The notes under the pieces: model-generated
Seen by the model: only the letters and a program-made list of their open reading frames with translations
Told to the model about the DNA's origin: nothing
Databases searched by the model: none
Source: Scatavimonas merdipullorum
Lineage (GTDB): Bacteria > Bacillota > Clostridia > Oscillospirales > Acutalibacteraceae
Direction: 5' to 3'
Assembly (NCBI GenBank): GCA_018712865.1
Contig: DVGH01000056.1
Span: 1 to 43,675 of the forward strand
DNA length: 43,675 nt
Position numbers and translations under genes: made by a program
Shown here: positions 34,797 to 43,049 of the stretch, in pieces
How the letters are laid out: each line of letters starts with the position of its first letter
How positions within the stretch are numbered: the first letter of the stretch is position 1

Positions 34797-34864
34797 TGGC
34801 ATAGCCCACTTTCTACAGCCTTTATTGCAGCAGAGGCAAGGTAAGGGGACAAACAGAAAGAGGA

Positions 34865-34893
34865 AAAGGGCGGGACAAAACATCCCGCCCTTT
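34865..34893 (+). terminator. Terminator after dapL
   Basis: AAAGGGCGGGA pairs with TCCCGCCCTTT around CAAAACA; the T-run is short. Confidence 0.75.
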
Positions 34894-34928
34894 GTTCCAT
34901 AGATGGATGAAAAGGAAAGAGGGGCGTT

Positions 34929-36809
34929 ATGGCTTTTTTACCTGTAACCCGGCAAGAGCTGATACAAAAGGGCATAGAGACGCCTGATTTTGTCTTTGTA
35001 ACAGGCGATGCATATGTGGACCATCCAAGCTTTGGCGTCAGCATTTTATCGCGCCTTTTGGAGCATCACGGTTATACGGTGGCCATTTTGCCACAGCCAG
35101 ACATAAACGGGACAAAAGATCTTACACGCTTTGGCAGACCAAAACTCGGTTTTTTGGTAACGTCGGGGAATATAGACAGCATGGTGTCCCATTATACGGT
35201 GGCAAAAAAGCGGCGTAGTCACGACGTCTATTCAGCGGGGGGCAAAACAGGAAAACGCCCTGACCGTGCGGTGCTTGTCTATACGCGCAGGCTTAAGCAG
35301 CTTTACCCGGATTGCCCTGTCATCATAGGCGGGCTGGAGGCTTCCCTGCGCCGTTTTGCGCATTATGATTATTGGGACGACTGCGTGCGTCCCTCAATCC
35401 TGATCGACAGTGGCGCGGATCTGTTGACCTACGGTATGGGGGAAAACCAGACGCTTGCAATCGCACAGCGCTTGAAAGAAGGCCTGCCGATTGCAGCGCT
35501 GTACGATATCCGGGGTGTTTGTTATGCTGTTCCGACAAAGGAGTATGTGCCGACTTCTGTCTGCGAGTGCCCTTCGTTTGAGCGCGTAAGGCAGGATAAG
35601 CGCGACTATGCCATTGCATGCAGAAAGCAGATGGAGGAGCAAGATGCGGTGCGAGGCCGTGTGGTCATACAACGCCATGGAAACAGGATATTGGTGCAGA
35701 ACCCGCCGATGCCTCCGCTTACCACACAAGAGCTGGATATGGTATACGCTTTGCCGTATATGCGTACGTACCATCCTATGTATGAAAAAGAAGGCGGCGT
35801 ACCCGGTATTGCAGAAGTGGAATTTTCTATCACCCACAACCGCGGTTGCTTTGGCGCATGTAATTTTTGTGCGCTTGCGTTCCACCAGGGGCGGGCCGTT
35901 ACCGCCAGAAGCGAACAGTCCGTTCTGGATGAGGCGGTAAGGCTGACAAAACATCCGCGCTTTAAGGGATATATTCACGACGTGGGCGGCCCTACGGCCA
36001 ATTTCCGTCTGCCGTCGTGTAAAATACAGGAAAAGGTGGGGCTTTGTAAAAATAAAAAATGCCTGGCGCCGCACCCATGCAGCCAGCTGCAGGTGTCGCA
36101 CGCAGAATATTTGGATTTGCTGCGCAAGCTGCGGAACATACCCGGGGTAAAAAAGGTGTTTATCCGTTCGGGTATCCGGTTTGACTATATAATGGCAGAC
36201 CCGGATCGTCAATTTTTTAAAGAACTGGTGCAGCACCATATCAGCGGCCAGTTGAAGGTAGCGCCGGAGCACTGCTCAAACGCAGTGCTTGATAAAATGG
36301 GAAAGCCGCATATTGAAACTTACAAGCGCTTTGCAGATGAATTTTATAAGCTTACAAGGCAGCTGGGAAAAGAGCAATATCTGGTACCCTATTTGATGTC
36401 CTCGCATCCGGGGGCAACGATGAAAGACGCGGTGGAGCTTGCACTTTTTTTAAAGCGCGAGCATATCCGTCCGGAACAGGTGCAGGATTTTTACCCAACA
36501 CCCGGCACGGTTTCCACCTGTATGTTTTACACCGGGATGGATCCATATACCCTGCAGCAGGTATATGTGCCAAAAACGGCGCATGAAAAAGCTATGCAGC
36601 GCGCACTGCTGCAGTATTTTCAGCCTAAAAACAGGGAGCTTGTCATAGAAGCGCTGCTTCTGGCCGGCAGGGAGGATTTGATCGGTACAGATAAAAAGTG
36701 CCTGGTACCGCCTACGCCCGCTTACCGCGCGCGGCTTATGCAAAAACAGCGGACAGCGCATAACAGCCGAAAGGGATTGAAGGGAAAAAAGAAAAAGCGC
36801 CGCGCTTAA
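34929..36809 (+). CDS. YgiQ-family radical SAM protein
   Basis: The 626-residue protein has the N-terminal YgiQ block (FLPVTRQELIQKG, FVTGDAYVDHPSFG). The radical SAM Cys motif CFGACNFC (CxxxCxxC) lies mid-protein after TVEFSITHNRG-like sequence (EVEFSITHNRG here). A Cys-rich part CKIQEKVGLCKNKKCLAPHPC follows, then QVQDFYPTPGTVSTCMFYTG near the end. The C-terminus is basic. YgiQ proteins are widespread but have no agreed substrate. GGAAAGAGGGG precedes ATG 34929. It is probably cytoplasmic and holds a 4Fe-4S cluster. Confidence 0.93.
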   Translation: MAFLPVTRQELIQKGIETPDFVFVTGDAYVDHPSFGVSILSRLLEHHGYTVAILPQPDINGTKDLTRFGRPKLGFLVTSGNIDSMVSHYTVAKKRRSHDVYSAGGKTGKRPDRAVLVYTRRLKQLYPDCPVIIGGLEASLRRFAHYDYWDDCVRPSILIDSGADLLTYGMGENQTLAIAQRLKEGLPIAALYDIRGVCYAVPTKEYVPTSVCECPSFERVRQDKRDYAIACRKQMEEQDAVRGRVVIQRHGNRILVQNPPMPPLTTQELDMVYALPYMRTYHPMYEKEGGVPGIAEVEFSITHNRGCFGACNFCALAFHQGRAVTARSEQSVLDEAVRLTKHPRFKGYIHDVGGPTANFRLPSCKIQEKVGLCKNKKCLAPHPCSQLQVSHAEYLDLLRKLRNIPGVKKVFIRSGIRFDYIMADPDRQFFKELVQHHISGQLKVAPEHCSNAVLDKMGKPHIETYKRFADEFYKLTRQLGKEQYLVPYLMSSHPGATMKDAVELALFLKREHIRPEQVQDFYPTPGTVSTCMFYTGMDPYTLQQVYVPKTAHEKAMQRALLQYFQPKNRELVIEALLLAGREDLIGTDKKCLVPPTPAYRARLMQKQRTAHNSRKGLKGKKKKRRA

Positions 36810-36895
36810 GATTGGGTGCCGGTTTTAAATCATAAAGCTTAAAACAGGCTTTATAAAATTAAAAAAGCCCGGCGACAGATAAAAAGGACTGTGTT

Positions 36896-37798
36896 ATGAA
36901 GAAAAAGACAGGAAAAATTGTATTGCTATCGCTTGTTCTGGCGGCCACACTGCTTATTTCCTTTGGCGCACCGCTGGGTATACCCACATGGGACGATGTC
37001 TTTTCCGTTTTTTCGCCCGTACCCGTTATGGAGGAAGACGGGCTGTATGTCCATTTTCTGGACGTGGGCTGCGCAGACAGCGCTTATATTACCTGCGACG
37101 GCTACCATGTGCTGATCGACGCGGGCAATCCCTCTATGCAGGAAACGGTGGCTTATTATTTAAGGCAGTGCGGTGTAAAGAAGCTGGATCTTGTCATTGC
37201 GTCGCATCCGGATAAGGACCATATAGGCGATATGCCGTCGGTTTTACAGCGGCTGCAGGTGTTGCGGTTTTGGATGCCCGATATAGAGGAAGACCTTGTA
37301 CCGCAGGCGGACTATTATACCGATATGCTGCATGCAATTGACAGGCAGGGCATTACGGTGCAAAACCCAAAGCCTGGGGAAAGCCTGCAGCTTGGACAGA
37401 TGCAGCTTACAGTGCTTGCACCGCTTAAAGCATACAGCAGCTCCAACAATAATTCGCTTGTAGTAAAGCTGACCTATAAAAGCAACAGCTTTTTATTTAC
37501 GGGAGATGCAGAAAAACAGTCTGAGCAGGATATTTTGGAAAGCGGCGCAGATGTACATGCGGATGTCCTGAAGGTGGGGCATCACGGCAGCAAAAGCTCC
37601 AGCACAAAAGCATTTTTACAAGCCGTTTCGCCACAGTATGCGGTCATCAGCGTAGGGGATAACAGCTATGGGCTTCCAAAGCGCACGGTGATCAGGCGTA
37701 TGGAAAAACAAAATATACAGGTATACCGAACAGACGTGTACGGTACGGTTGTTTTTTACAGCGATGGCAGCACCGTAACACCGCTTACCGCCGCATAG
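36896..37798 (+). CDS. MBL-fold hydrolase (ComEC C-terminal-like), membrane-anchored or secreted
   Basis: The 300-residue protein has an N-terminal hydrophobic signal or anchor (8-28). A metallo-beta-lactamase domain like the C-terminal part of ComEC/Rec2 follows. Metal ligands are in SHPDKDHIGD (His104, Asp108, His109), FTGDAE (Asp204) and VGHHGSKSS (His229/His230). VHFLDVGCADSAYI is the usual entry strand, with Cys replacing the common Gln. Stand-alone forms are extracellular or membrane nucleases or hydrolases of unknown substrate; a competence role is not shown here. It is paired with a small DUF3006 gene. Confidence 0.9.
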   Translation: MKKKTGKIVLLSLVLAATLLISFGAPLGIPTWDDVFSVFSPVPVMEEDGLYVHFLDVGCADSAYITCDGYHVLIDAGNPSMQETVAYYLRQCGVKKLDLVIASHPDKDHIGDMPSVLQRLQVLRFWMPDIEEDLVPQADYYTDMLHAIDRQGITVQNPKPGESLQLGQMQLTVLAPLKAYSSSNNNSLVVKLTYKSNSFLFTGDAEKQSEQDILESGADVHADVLKVGHHGSKSSSTKAFLQAVSPQYAVISVGDNSYGLPKRTVIRRMEKQNIQVYRTDVYGTVVFYSDGSTVTPLTAA

Positions 37799-37820
37799 CA
37801 GCAAAAAAGGAGAGAATAGA

Positions 37821-37982
37821 ATGACCACATTAAAAATTGACCATTTTGATACACAATATGCTTATTGTACAGACAGAGAAAAAAAGCTTTTTGCAATTGC
37901 GCTGGAGGAACTGCCGCACGAAGCAAAAAAAGGCGACATACTGCTGATTGATGACGATGGAAAGCTACAAATTCAGCGTTAA
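37821..37982 (+). CDS. DUF3006 domain small protein
   Basis: This 53-residue protein begins MTTLKIDHFDTQYAYCTD and ends EELPHEAKKGDILLIDDDG. It has the short beta-barrel pattern of DUF3006, in which an Asp/Glu-rich strand pair is followed by ELPxxxKxGD. AAGGAGA precedes the ATG, and it starts 22 bp after the MBL-fold gene. DUF3006 proteins are commonly found next to stand-alone MBL hydrolases, which supports the call and suggests a paired function. It is too short for many gene-finders. Confidence 0.8.
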   Translation: MTTLKIDHFDTQYAYCTDREKKLFAIALEELPHEAKKGDILLIDDDGKLQIQR

Positions 37983-38015
37983 ACAGACAAAAAATATCCC
38001 ACAGGCGTTTTTCCC

Positions 38016-38044
38016 TTGACAAACCCCGCTGGCTTTTATATACT
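38016..38044 (+). promoter_or_regulatory. Promoter for the tyrS T-box leader
   Basis: TTGACA (38016-38021), 17-bp spacer, TATACT (38039-38044). Confidence 0.9.
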
Positions 38045-38050
38045 GGACGT

Positions 38051-38317
38051 ACAGGCAGTGAGAAGAAGAAGTACCTCCAAAAAACGGTGCAGAGAGGCTG
38101 CGGCTGGTGTAAGCGGCTGCGTTTTTGGGGCGAAATACATCTTTGAGCCGTCAGCTGAACCGGCGTTTTGCCCAAGTAGGCCGGACCGGGTGCGCCCGTT
38201 ACAGCGTGAGGGTATATAAGCATTTGTACCCGTGAGGCTGCCGTTGTGAAGCGGCAGTAAATTGAGGTGGTACCACGGAGCTTTCCGTCCTCTGTACGGC
38301 AGGGGACGGTTTTTTTC
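38051..38317 (+). promoter_or_regulatory. T-box riboswitch (tyrosine), tyrS leader
   Basis: Specifier TAC (Tyr) at 38227-38229 is followed by CCGTGAGGC. The T-box AATTGAGGTGGTACCACGG is at 38259-38277 (a GAGG variant of the usual GGGG), with UGGU matching tRNA ending ACCA. The terminator CCGTCCTCTG/CAGGGGACGG with seven T residues ends at about 38317. Uncharged tRNA-Tyr should allow read-through into tyrS. Confidence 0.95.
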
Positions 38318-38395
38318 ATATAAGCTTGCAAAAAACGCCGCCTCCTGCTGGTTTTCATTATTTTCTGCCGAAAGGCAAAAACAGGAGGAATACAA

Positions 38396-39664
38396 ATGGG
38401 CGTATTTGACGAACTCAAGGCAAGGGGCATGATTGCCCAGACAACAAACGAGCAGCAGGTCAGAGACCTGCTCAACAACCATAAAACGGTGTTTTATATT
38501 GGCTTTGATCCTACAGCGGACAGCCTGCATGTGGGCCATTTTGTACAGATTATGGTAATGGCGCATATGCAAAGGGCGGGACATGTTCCCATTGCGCTGT
38601 TTGGCGGAGGCACCGGCATGGTCGGCGATCCCAGCGGAAAAAGCGATATGCGTAAAATGCTTACAAAGGAAAAGATTGACCACAACATCCGTTGTTTTCA
38701 AAAGCAGATGTCGAGACTGATCGATTTTTCAGAAGGAAAAGCCATTATGGTTAACAACGCCGACTGGCTGCTCGATTTAAATTATATTGCATTTATCCGC
38801 GAAATTGGCGTGCATTTTTCCGTCAACAAAATGCTTGCGGCAGAATGCTACAAGCAAAGGCTTGCGCGTGGCGGGCTTACATTTTTTGAACTAAATTATA
38901 TGTTGATGCAAAGCTACGACTTTTATGTATTGAACCAGAAATACGGGTGTCAGCTTGAACTTGGCGGTGACGACCAGTGGAGCAATATCATAGGCGGCGT
39001 GGAATTAATTAGACGAATTGCCGCAAAAGAAGCGGAACAAACCGGAAAGCCAATCCCTAAAACGGCAGAATCATTTGGCATGACGTTTATGCTGCTTACG
39101 ACAAGCGAAGGCAAAAAGATGGGAAAAACAGAAGCCGGCGCAGTATGGCTGGACCCGGAAAAAACCAGCCCATATGCGTTTTATCAGTACTGGCGGAATA
39201 TAGCGGACGCAGATGTAGAACGTTGCCTGAAAATACTGACCTTCCTTCCGCTTGAAGAGATCGACACACTTGCAAAGCTGCAGGGCAGCGAAATAAACCG
39301 TGCGAAAGAGGTGCTTGCCTTTGAGGTAACAAAGCTGATCCATGGGCAGGAAGAAGCGCAAAAAGCACAAGATGCAGCAAAGGCGTTGTTCGAAGCGGGC
39401 AAAAGCGCCCAGGATATGCCCTCCACCACGCTAACGCAGAGCGATTTTACAGACGGCCAGATTACAGTGGTCGATTTATTGCTGAAAACAAAGCTTGCAC
39501 CGTCTAAAAGTGAGGCGCGCAGGTTGATTTTACAGGGCGGCGTGATGGTAGAGGATCAAAAAATAACAGAGCCGGGTGCCTGTGTTACAGCGGCCCAATT
39601 TGAGGAGAAGGGTTTTGTTGTAATAAAAAAGGGGAAAAAGGCTTTTCATAAGATTTGCTTGTAA
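38396..39664 (+). CDS. tyrS: Tyrosyl-tRNA synthetase
   Basis: Class I enzyme of 422 residues. The HIGH motif is HVGH in TADSLHVGHFVQ, and the KMSKS site is the KMGKT variant common in bacterial TyrRS (EGKKMGKTEAGAVWL). GGDDQWSNI is the tyrosine-adenylate region, and a C-terminal S4 RNA-binding domain is seen from about residue 355. ACAGGAGG precedes the ATG. Expression is set by the tyrosine T-box. Confidence 0.98.
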   Translation: MGVFDELKARGMIAQTTNEQQVRDLLNNHKTVFYIGFDPTADSLHVGHFVQIMVMAHMQRAGHVPIALFGGGTGMVGDPSGKSDMRKMLTKEKIDHNIRCFQKQMSRLIDFSEGKAIMVNNADWLLDLNYIAFIREIGVHFSVNKMLAAECYKQRLARGGLTFFELNYMLMQSYDFYVLNQKYGCQLELGGDDQWSNIIGGVELIRRIAAKEAEQTGKPIPKTAESFGMTFMLLTTSEGKKMGKTEAGAVWLDPEKTSPYAFYQYWRNIADADVERCLKILTFLPLEEIDTLAKLQGSEINRAKEVLAFEVTKLIHGQEEAQKAQDAAKALFEAGKSAQDMPSTTLTQSDFTDGQITVVDLLLKTKLAPSKSEARRLILQGGVMVEDQKITEPGACVTAAQFEEKGFVVIKKGKKAFHKICL

Positions 39665-39706
39665 GCAATAAAGGGGAACACAATTGAGGGAAGGTGGAAC
39701 ATACAG

Positions 39707-40129
39707 ATGAAAAAGTTTTTTTCGGAATTTAAAGATTTTATTATGCGGGGAAATGTAATGGATCTGGCGGTTGCCGTGATTGTAGGCGCTGCGTTCCAAG
39801 CCATCATCAGTTCCCTGGTAGACGACGTTTTATCGCCGTTTATCGGGATATTTGTCAACTTGGATTTTAAGGATCTGGTTTTTACGCTCAACGGCGTGGA
39901 TATCCGTTACGGCGCATTTATTACGGCGGTCATTACATTTTTGATCACGGCGTTTGTTATATTCCTGCTGATCAAGGGAATAAATAAGCTTATGGATCTT
40001 GGAAAATACCTGAAAAAGCAGGAAGAAGAAAAAGCCCCAACGACAAAGGTTTGCCCATTTTGCTGCAGCGAAATTGACATAAAGGCAAGCCGCTGCCCGC
40101 ACTGTACTTCTCAGCTTGAAGAAAAATAA
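39707..40129 (+). CDS. mscL: Large-conductance mechanosensitive channel with zinc-ribbon tail
   Basis: MscL opens under membrane tension to release solutes. The 140-residue protein has MRGNVMDLAVAVIVGAAF (TM1) and a second segment at about 68-92. A C-terminal zinc ribbon carries CPFCCSEIDIKASRCPHC (Cys116, 119, 130, 133), a form seen in many Firmicutes but absent from E. coli. GGAAGGTGG precedes the ATG. Confidence 0.95.
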   Translation: MKKFFSEFKDFIMRGNVMDLAVAVIVGAAFQAIISSLVDDVLSPFIGIFVNLDFKDLVFTLNGVDIRYGAFITAVITFLITAFVIFLLIKGINKLMDLGKYLKKQEEEKAPTTKVCPFCCSEIDIKASRCPHCTSQLEEK

Positions 40130-40144
40130 AGGAGAATTTTTTGT

Positions 40145-41134
40145 ATGGCTTCCAGAAAAAGCGCCTTTCAAAAATTTAAAAAAAATGTGGACCAAAGTGA
40201 CGTGCTGATTGCAGTAGGTATTTTGGTGTATGCGGCGGCATTGATGATTATGGTTTTGTTTGCTGTCAATGCAGGCCCCCAGATTGCGGCCAGGCAGACG
40301 CAGACCGTCCAGAGAAATGTGACGGTGCCCCAATATTCTGAAGAGTCAAAAGCGTATACTACTGTGGAGATTGACCAAAACAGCATGTACAGGGGGCCGC
40401 TGATTCTGGTGAACAACAATTATCAAAGCGAAGTTGACGGCATAAACCTTGTGAACCTGATGGAAGAATCAAACGGAACCTATCAGATAACGGACTACAA
40501 TGCGCAGATCAACGGCGGCGCAGTTGTGGAAAATGTCAATGCCATGTTTGAGGATTTTTACAAGGTAGCGGGCGACAATGACGTGATGATCAACAGCGGC
40601 TACCGCAGTAAGGAGACACAACAGGAAATTTATGATAATACAATTGCCGCACAGGGGGAGGAAGGGGCAAGCTGGGTTTCAAAACCGGGCTTTAGCGAGC
40701 ATCAGACAGGCTATGCGTTTGACCTTTCCCTATTGACAGACGACGGAATTATAGAAGAATTTACAGGCGAAGAAAAATACGCCTGGATTGCGGAAAATTG
40801 CGCGCGTTATGGGTTTGTTGTGCGCTACAACGATAGCAAAAAGGATATAACGGGGATTTCAAACGAGCCTTGGCATTTCCGCTATGTCGGGCAGATCCAT
40901 GCGCCTTATATGACGCAAAACAATCTGTGCCTGGAAGAGTATATTGACCTGTTGCGTTCCTATACGGTGGACGAGCCGTTGATGATCAAAGACCTTTCGC
41001 TTGAAAACCATATGGTTTATTTTGTAGAAGCGGATGAAAGCGGAAAAACGGAAGTACCTATCCCGTCAGATCGGGACTATGAAATATCAGGCAACAATAT
41101 AGACGGCTACATTGTGACCTGCAACATGAGCTAA
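40145..41134 (+). CDS. M15 D-alanyl-D-alanine carboxypeptidase (VanY/DacB-like)
   Basis: A zinc peptidase that trims the last D-Ala from peptidoglycan stem peptides. The 329-residue protein has one N-terminal membrane segment (19-42). The M15 core is SGYRSKETQQEIY (about 151-163), SEHQTGYAFDLS with His186 and Asp193, and EPWHFRYVG with Glu241 and His244. It sits 15 bp after mscL with AAAGGAG before the ATG. Vancomycin resistance is not implied, as no vanHAX genes are present. Confidence 0.94.
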   Translation: MASRKSAFQKFKKNVDQSDVLIAVGILVYAAALMIMVLFAVNAGPQIAARQTQTVQRNVTVPQYSEESKAYTTVEIDQNSMYRGPLILVNNNYQSEVDGINLVNLMEESNGTYQITDYNAQINGGAVVENVNAMFEDFYKVAGDNDVMINSGYRSKETQQEIYDNTIAAQGEEGASWVSKPGFSEHQTGYAFDLSLLTDDGIIEEFTGEEKYAWIAENCARYGFVVRYNDSKKDITGISNEPWHFRYVGQIHAPYMTQNNLCLEEYIDLLRSYTVDEPLMIKDLSLENHMVYFVEADESGKTEVPIPSDRDYEISGNNIDGYIVTCNMS

Positions 41135-41137
41135 AAA

Positions 41138-41190
41138 CAGAAAACCCAAAGGGGATCGGATTTTTAATCCGATCCCCTTTGGGTTTTCTG
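41138..41190. terminator. 25-bp perfect inverted repeat, bidirectional terminator
   Basis: Arms 41138-41162 and 41166-41190 are perfectly complementary around a 3-nt loop. It lies between the convergent M15 and glyS genes. A-runs and T-runs occur within the stem ends. Confidence 0.93.
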
Positions 41191-41214
41191 CAGTTCGTAG
41201 TAAAAAACATTTAA

Positions 41215-42588
41215 TTAAAAATAAGTTTTCGTACGAATATACTCGCATAGGCTGTCAATAGAAATCCTGTCCTGCTTCATGGTGTCACGCTCACGGACGG
41301 TCACACATCCGTCTTCTATGCTGTCAAAATCGTAAGTAATACAATACGGCGTACCAATTTCATCCTGACGGCGATAACGCTTACCAATCGAGCCGGCGTC
41401 GTCAAATTCGACCATAAAATGCTCGGAAAGCATGGTATATACAGCGTCCGCTTTTTCAGAAAGCTTTTTGGAAAGCGGTAAAACGGCCGCTTTATAAGGC
41501 GCCAGAGCGGGGTGCAGGCGCATGACGATGCGCGTGTCTTTTTCGTCTATGACCTCTTCGTCGTACGCGTCGCACAAAAATGCAAGTGCAACCCGGTCCG
41601 CGCCCAGGGAAGGTTCAATCACATACGGTACATAACGTGTATTGTCTTCCGGGTCAAAATACTCCAGACTTTTGCCGGAATGGTTTTGGTGCTGTGTCAG
41701 GTCATAATCGGTCCGGTCGGCAATACCCCAGAGCTCACCCCACCCGAACGGGAAGAGAAATTCAATATCCGTTGTAGCTTTGGAATAAAAGGCCAGCTCT
41801 TCCTTTGCATGGTCGCGCAGGCGAAGGTTTTCTTCTTTTAAGCCAAGCGACAACAGCCAGTTTTTGCAAAAATCCTTCCAGTAATAAAACCAATCCAGGT
41901 CGGTTCCCGGCTTACAGAAAAATTCCAATTCCATTTGTTCAAATTCGCGAATGCGGAAAATAAAATTCCCCGGGGTAATTTCATTGCGGAAGGACTTTCC
42001 TACCTGCGCTACGCCAAAAGGAAGCTTCCTTCTGGTTGTTCGTTGGATATTTGCAAAGTTAACAAATATACCTTGTGCGGTTTCAGGCCGAAGATAAAGC
42101 TCGTTTTTAGAGTCTTCCGTTACGCCCTGAAAGGTTTTAAACATCAGGTTAAATTTGCGGATGTCTGTAAAATTTTTGCCGCCGCATTCCGGACAGGCAA
42201 TCGCATGGTCGCGAATATAGGCGGCCATTTCCTCAAACGTCATGTTATTGGCATCTGCTCCAGAATCTTCAATCAGCTTGTCTGCACGGTGGCGTGTTTT
42301 ACAATCCTTACAATCCATTAAAGGGTCGGAAAATCCCCCCACATGGCCGGACGCCACCCATACCTGCGGGTTCATTAAAATCGCACTGTCAAGCCCCACA
42401 TTGTAACGGCTTTCCTGTACAAATTTCTTGAGCCATGCATTTTTAACGTTATTTTTAAACGCAACGCCCAAAGGGCCGTAATCCCATGCGTTTGAAAGTC
42501 CGCCGTAAATTTCCGACCCGGCGTACACAAAGCCTCTGTTTTTACACAGCGCTACAATTTTATCCATGGTTTTTTTGCTGTTGTCCAT
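41215..42588 (-). CDS. glyS: Glycyl-tRNA synthetase, single-chain alpha2 type
   Basis: Class II enzyme of 457 residues, of the alpha2 type found in many Gram-positives and eukaryotes, not the alpha2-beta2 type. It begins IVALCKNRGFVYAGSEIYGG. It has a zinc-type insertion with CKDCKTRHRADK and CPECGG, the class II motif 2 region FRNEITPGNFIFRIREFEQME, and motif 3 in EPSLGADRVALAFL. AAGGAAAGGA precedes the ATG. A promoter 50 bp upstream leaves about 42 nt of leader, too short for a T-box. Confidence 0.97.
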   Translation of the reverse strand: MDNSKKTMDKIVALCKNRGFVYAGSEIYGGLSNAWDYGPLGVAFKNNVKNAWLKKFVQESRYNVGLDSAILMNPQVWVASGHVGGFSDPLMDCKDCKTRHRADKLIEDSGADANNMTFEEMAAYIRDHAIACPECGGKNFTDIRKFNLMFKTFQGVTEDSKNELYLRPETAQGIFVNFANIQRTTRRKLPFGVAQVGKSFRNEITPGNFIFRIREFEQMELEFFCKPGTDLDWFYYWKDFCKNWLLSLGLKEENLRLRDHAKEELAFYSKATTDIEFLFPFGWGELWGIADRTDYDLTQHQNHSGKSLEYFDPEDNTRYVPYVIEPSLGADRVALAFLCDAYDEEVIDEKDTRIVMRLHPALAPYKAAVLPLSKKLSEKADAVYTMLSEHFMVEFDDAGSIGKRYRRQDEIGTPYCITYDFDSIEDGCVTVRERDTMKQDRISIDSLCEYIRTKTYF

Positions 42589-42637
42589 CGTGTTAATCCT
42601 TTCCTTACGAAAATATAACGGTTTTATACTCTATAAT

Positions 42638-42666
42638 ATATTAATGTTAAAAAGAGGGGATGTCAA
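42638..42666 (-). promoter_or_regulatory. Promoter for glyS
   Basis: On the minus strand: TTGACA (42666-42661), 17-bp spacer, TAATAT (42643-42638). TATTATAGA overlaps just downstream as an alternative -10. Confidence 0.8.
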
Positions 42667-42884
42667 GCAAAAAGCGCATAGAAACCAGTTTTGCGGGCGT
42701 TTATTTGGGCGTTTTAAAATTAAAAATACAAAGGTTTATTTGTAGTAAAAGAAATAGTAATGGTTTACATTAAAGTTTGGTACATGCTATTTTGCTTTCT
42801 ATTTATTGGCATAATCCATAAAAAAAGGGAAAAAACTTTGTATGCTTTTAAATGGAAAAATAGCAATAATTCTACAAAATTGGT

Positions 42885-42913
42885 TTGCAATTCATAGGAA
42901 AAAACAGTATAAT
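42885..42913 (+). promoter_or_regulatory. Promoter for the dockerin-PT repeat gene
   Basis: TTGCAA (42885-42890), 17-bp spacer, TATAAT (42908-42913); start near 42920. Confidence 0.8.
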
Positions 42914-42918
42914 TATAG

Positions 42919-43049
42919 CAATTTGGAGCATCTTGCTCCGAACGGCGGCAAATGGTATATATCTGTGGAAAAGTATGGCTGTAAAACCGCAATACATTTG
43001 CCAGACTGCCGCAGGGCTTAGGACTTTTTGAAATGAAAGGATGGAACAA
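42919..43049 (+). promoter_or_regulatory. Structured 5' leader with two competing stems
   Basis: About 130 nt. A hairpin GGAGCA-TCT-TGCTCC (42925-42939) comes first. Then GGCAAATG (42947-42954) can pair with CATTTGCC (42995-43002), or the overlapping GCGGCA (42945-42950) can pair with TGCCGC (43007-43012). The two folds exclude each other. No T-run terminator follows. I could not fit it to c-di-GMP-I, c-di-GMP-II or another riboswitch class I know. Confidence 0.45.

Noticed and set aside
40145..41134. Vancomycin resistance gene vanY
   Set aside because: The M15 motifs fit, but no vanH, vanA/B or vanX is nearby; a housekeeping carboxypeptidase is more likely.
42919..43049. c-di-GMP-I (GEMM) riboswitch
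   Set aside because: GGCAAA is present, but the second conserved half (GACGCAAAGCC-type) and the tetraloop receptor pattern are missing.
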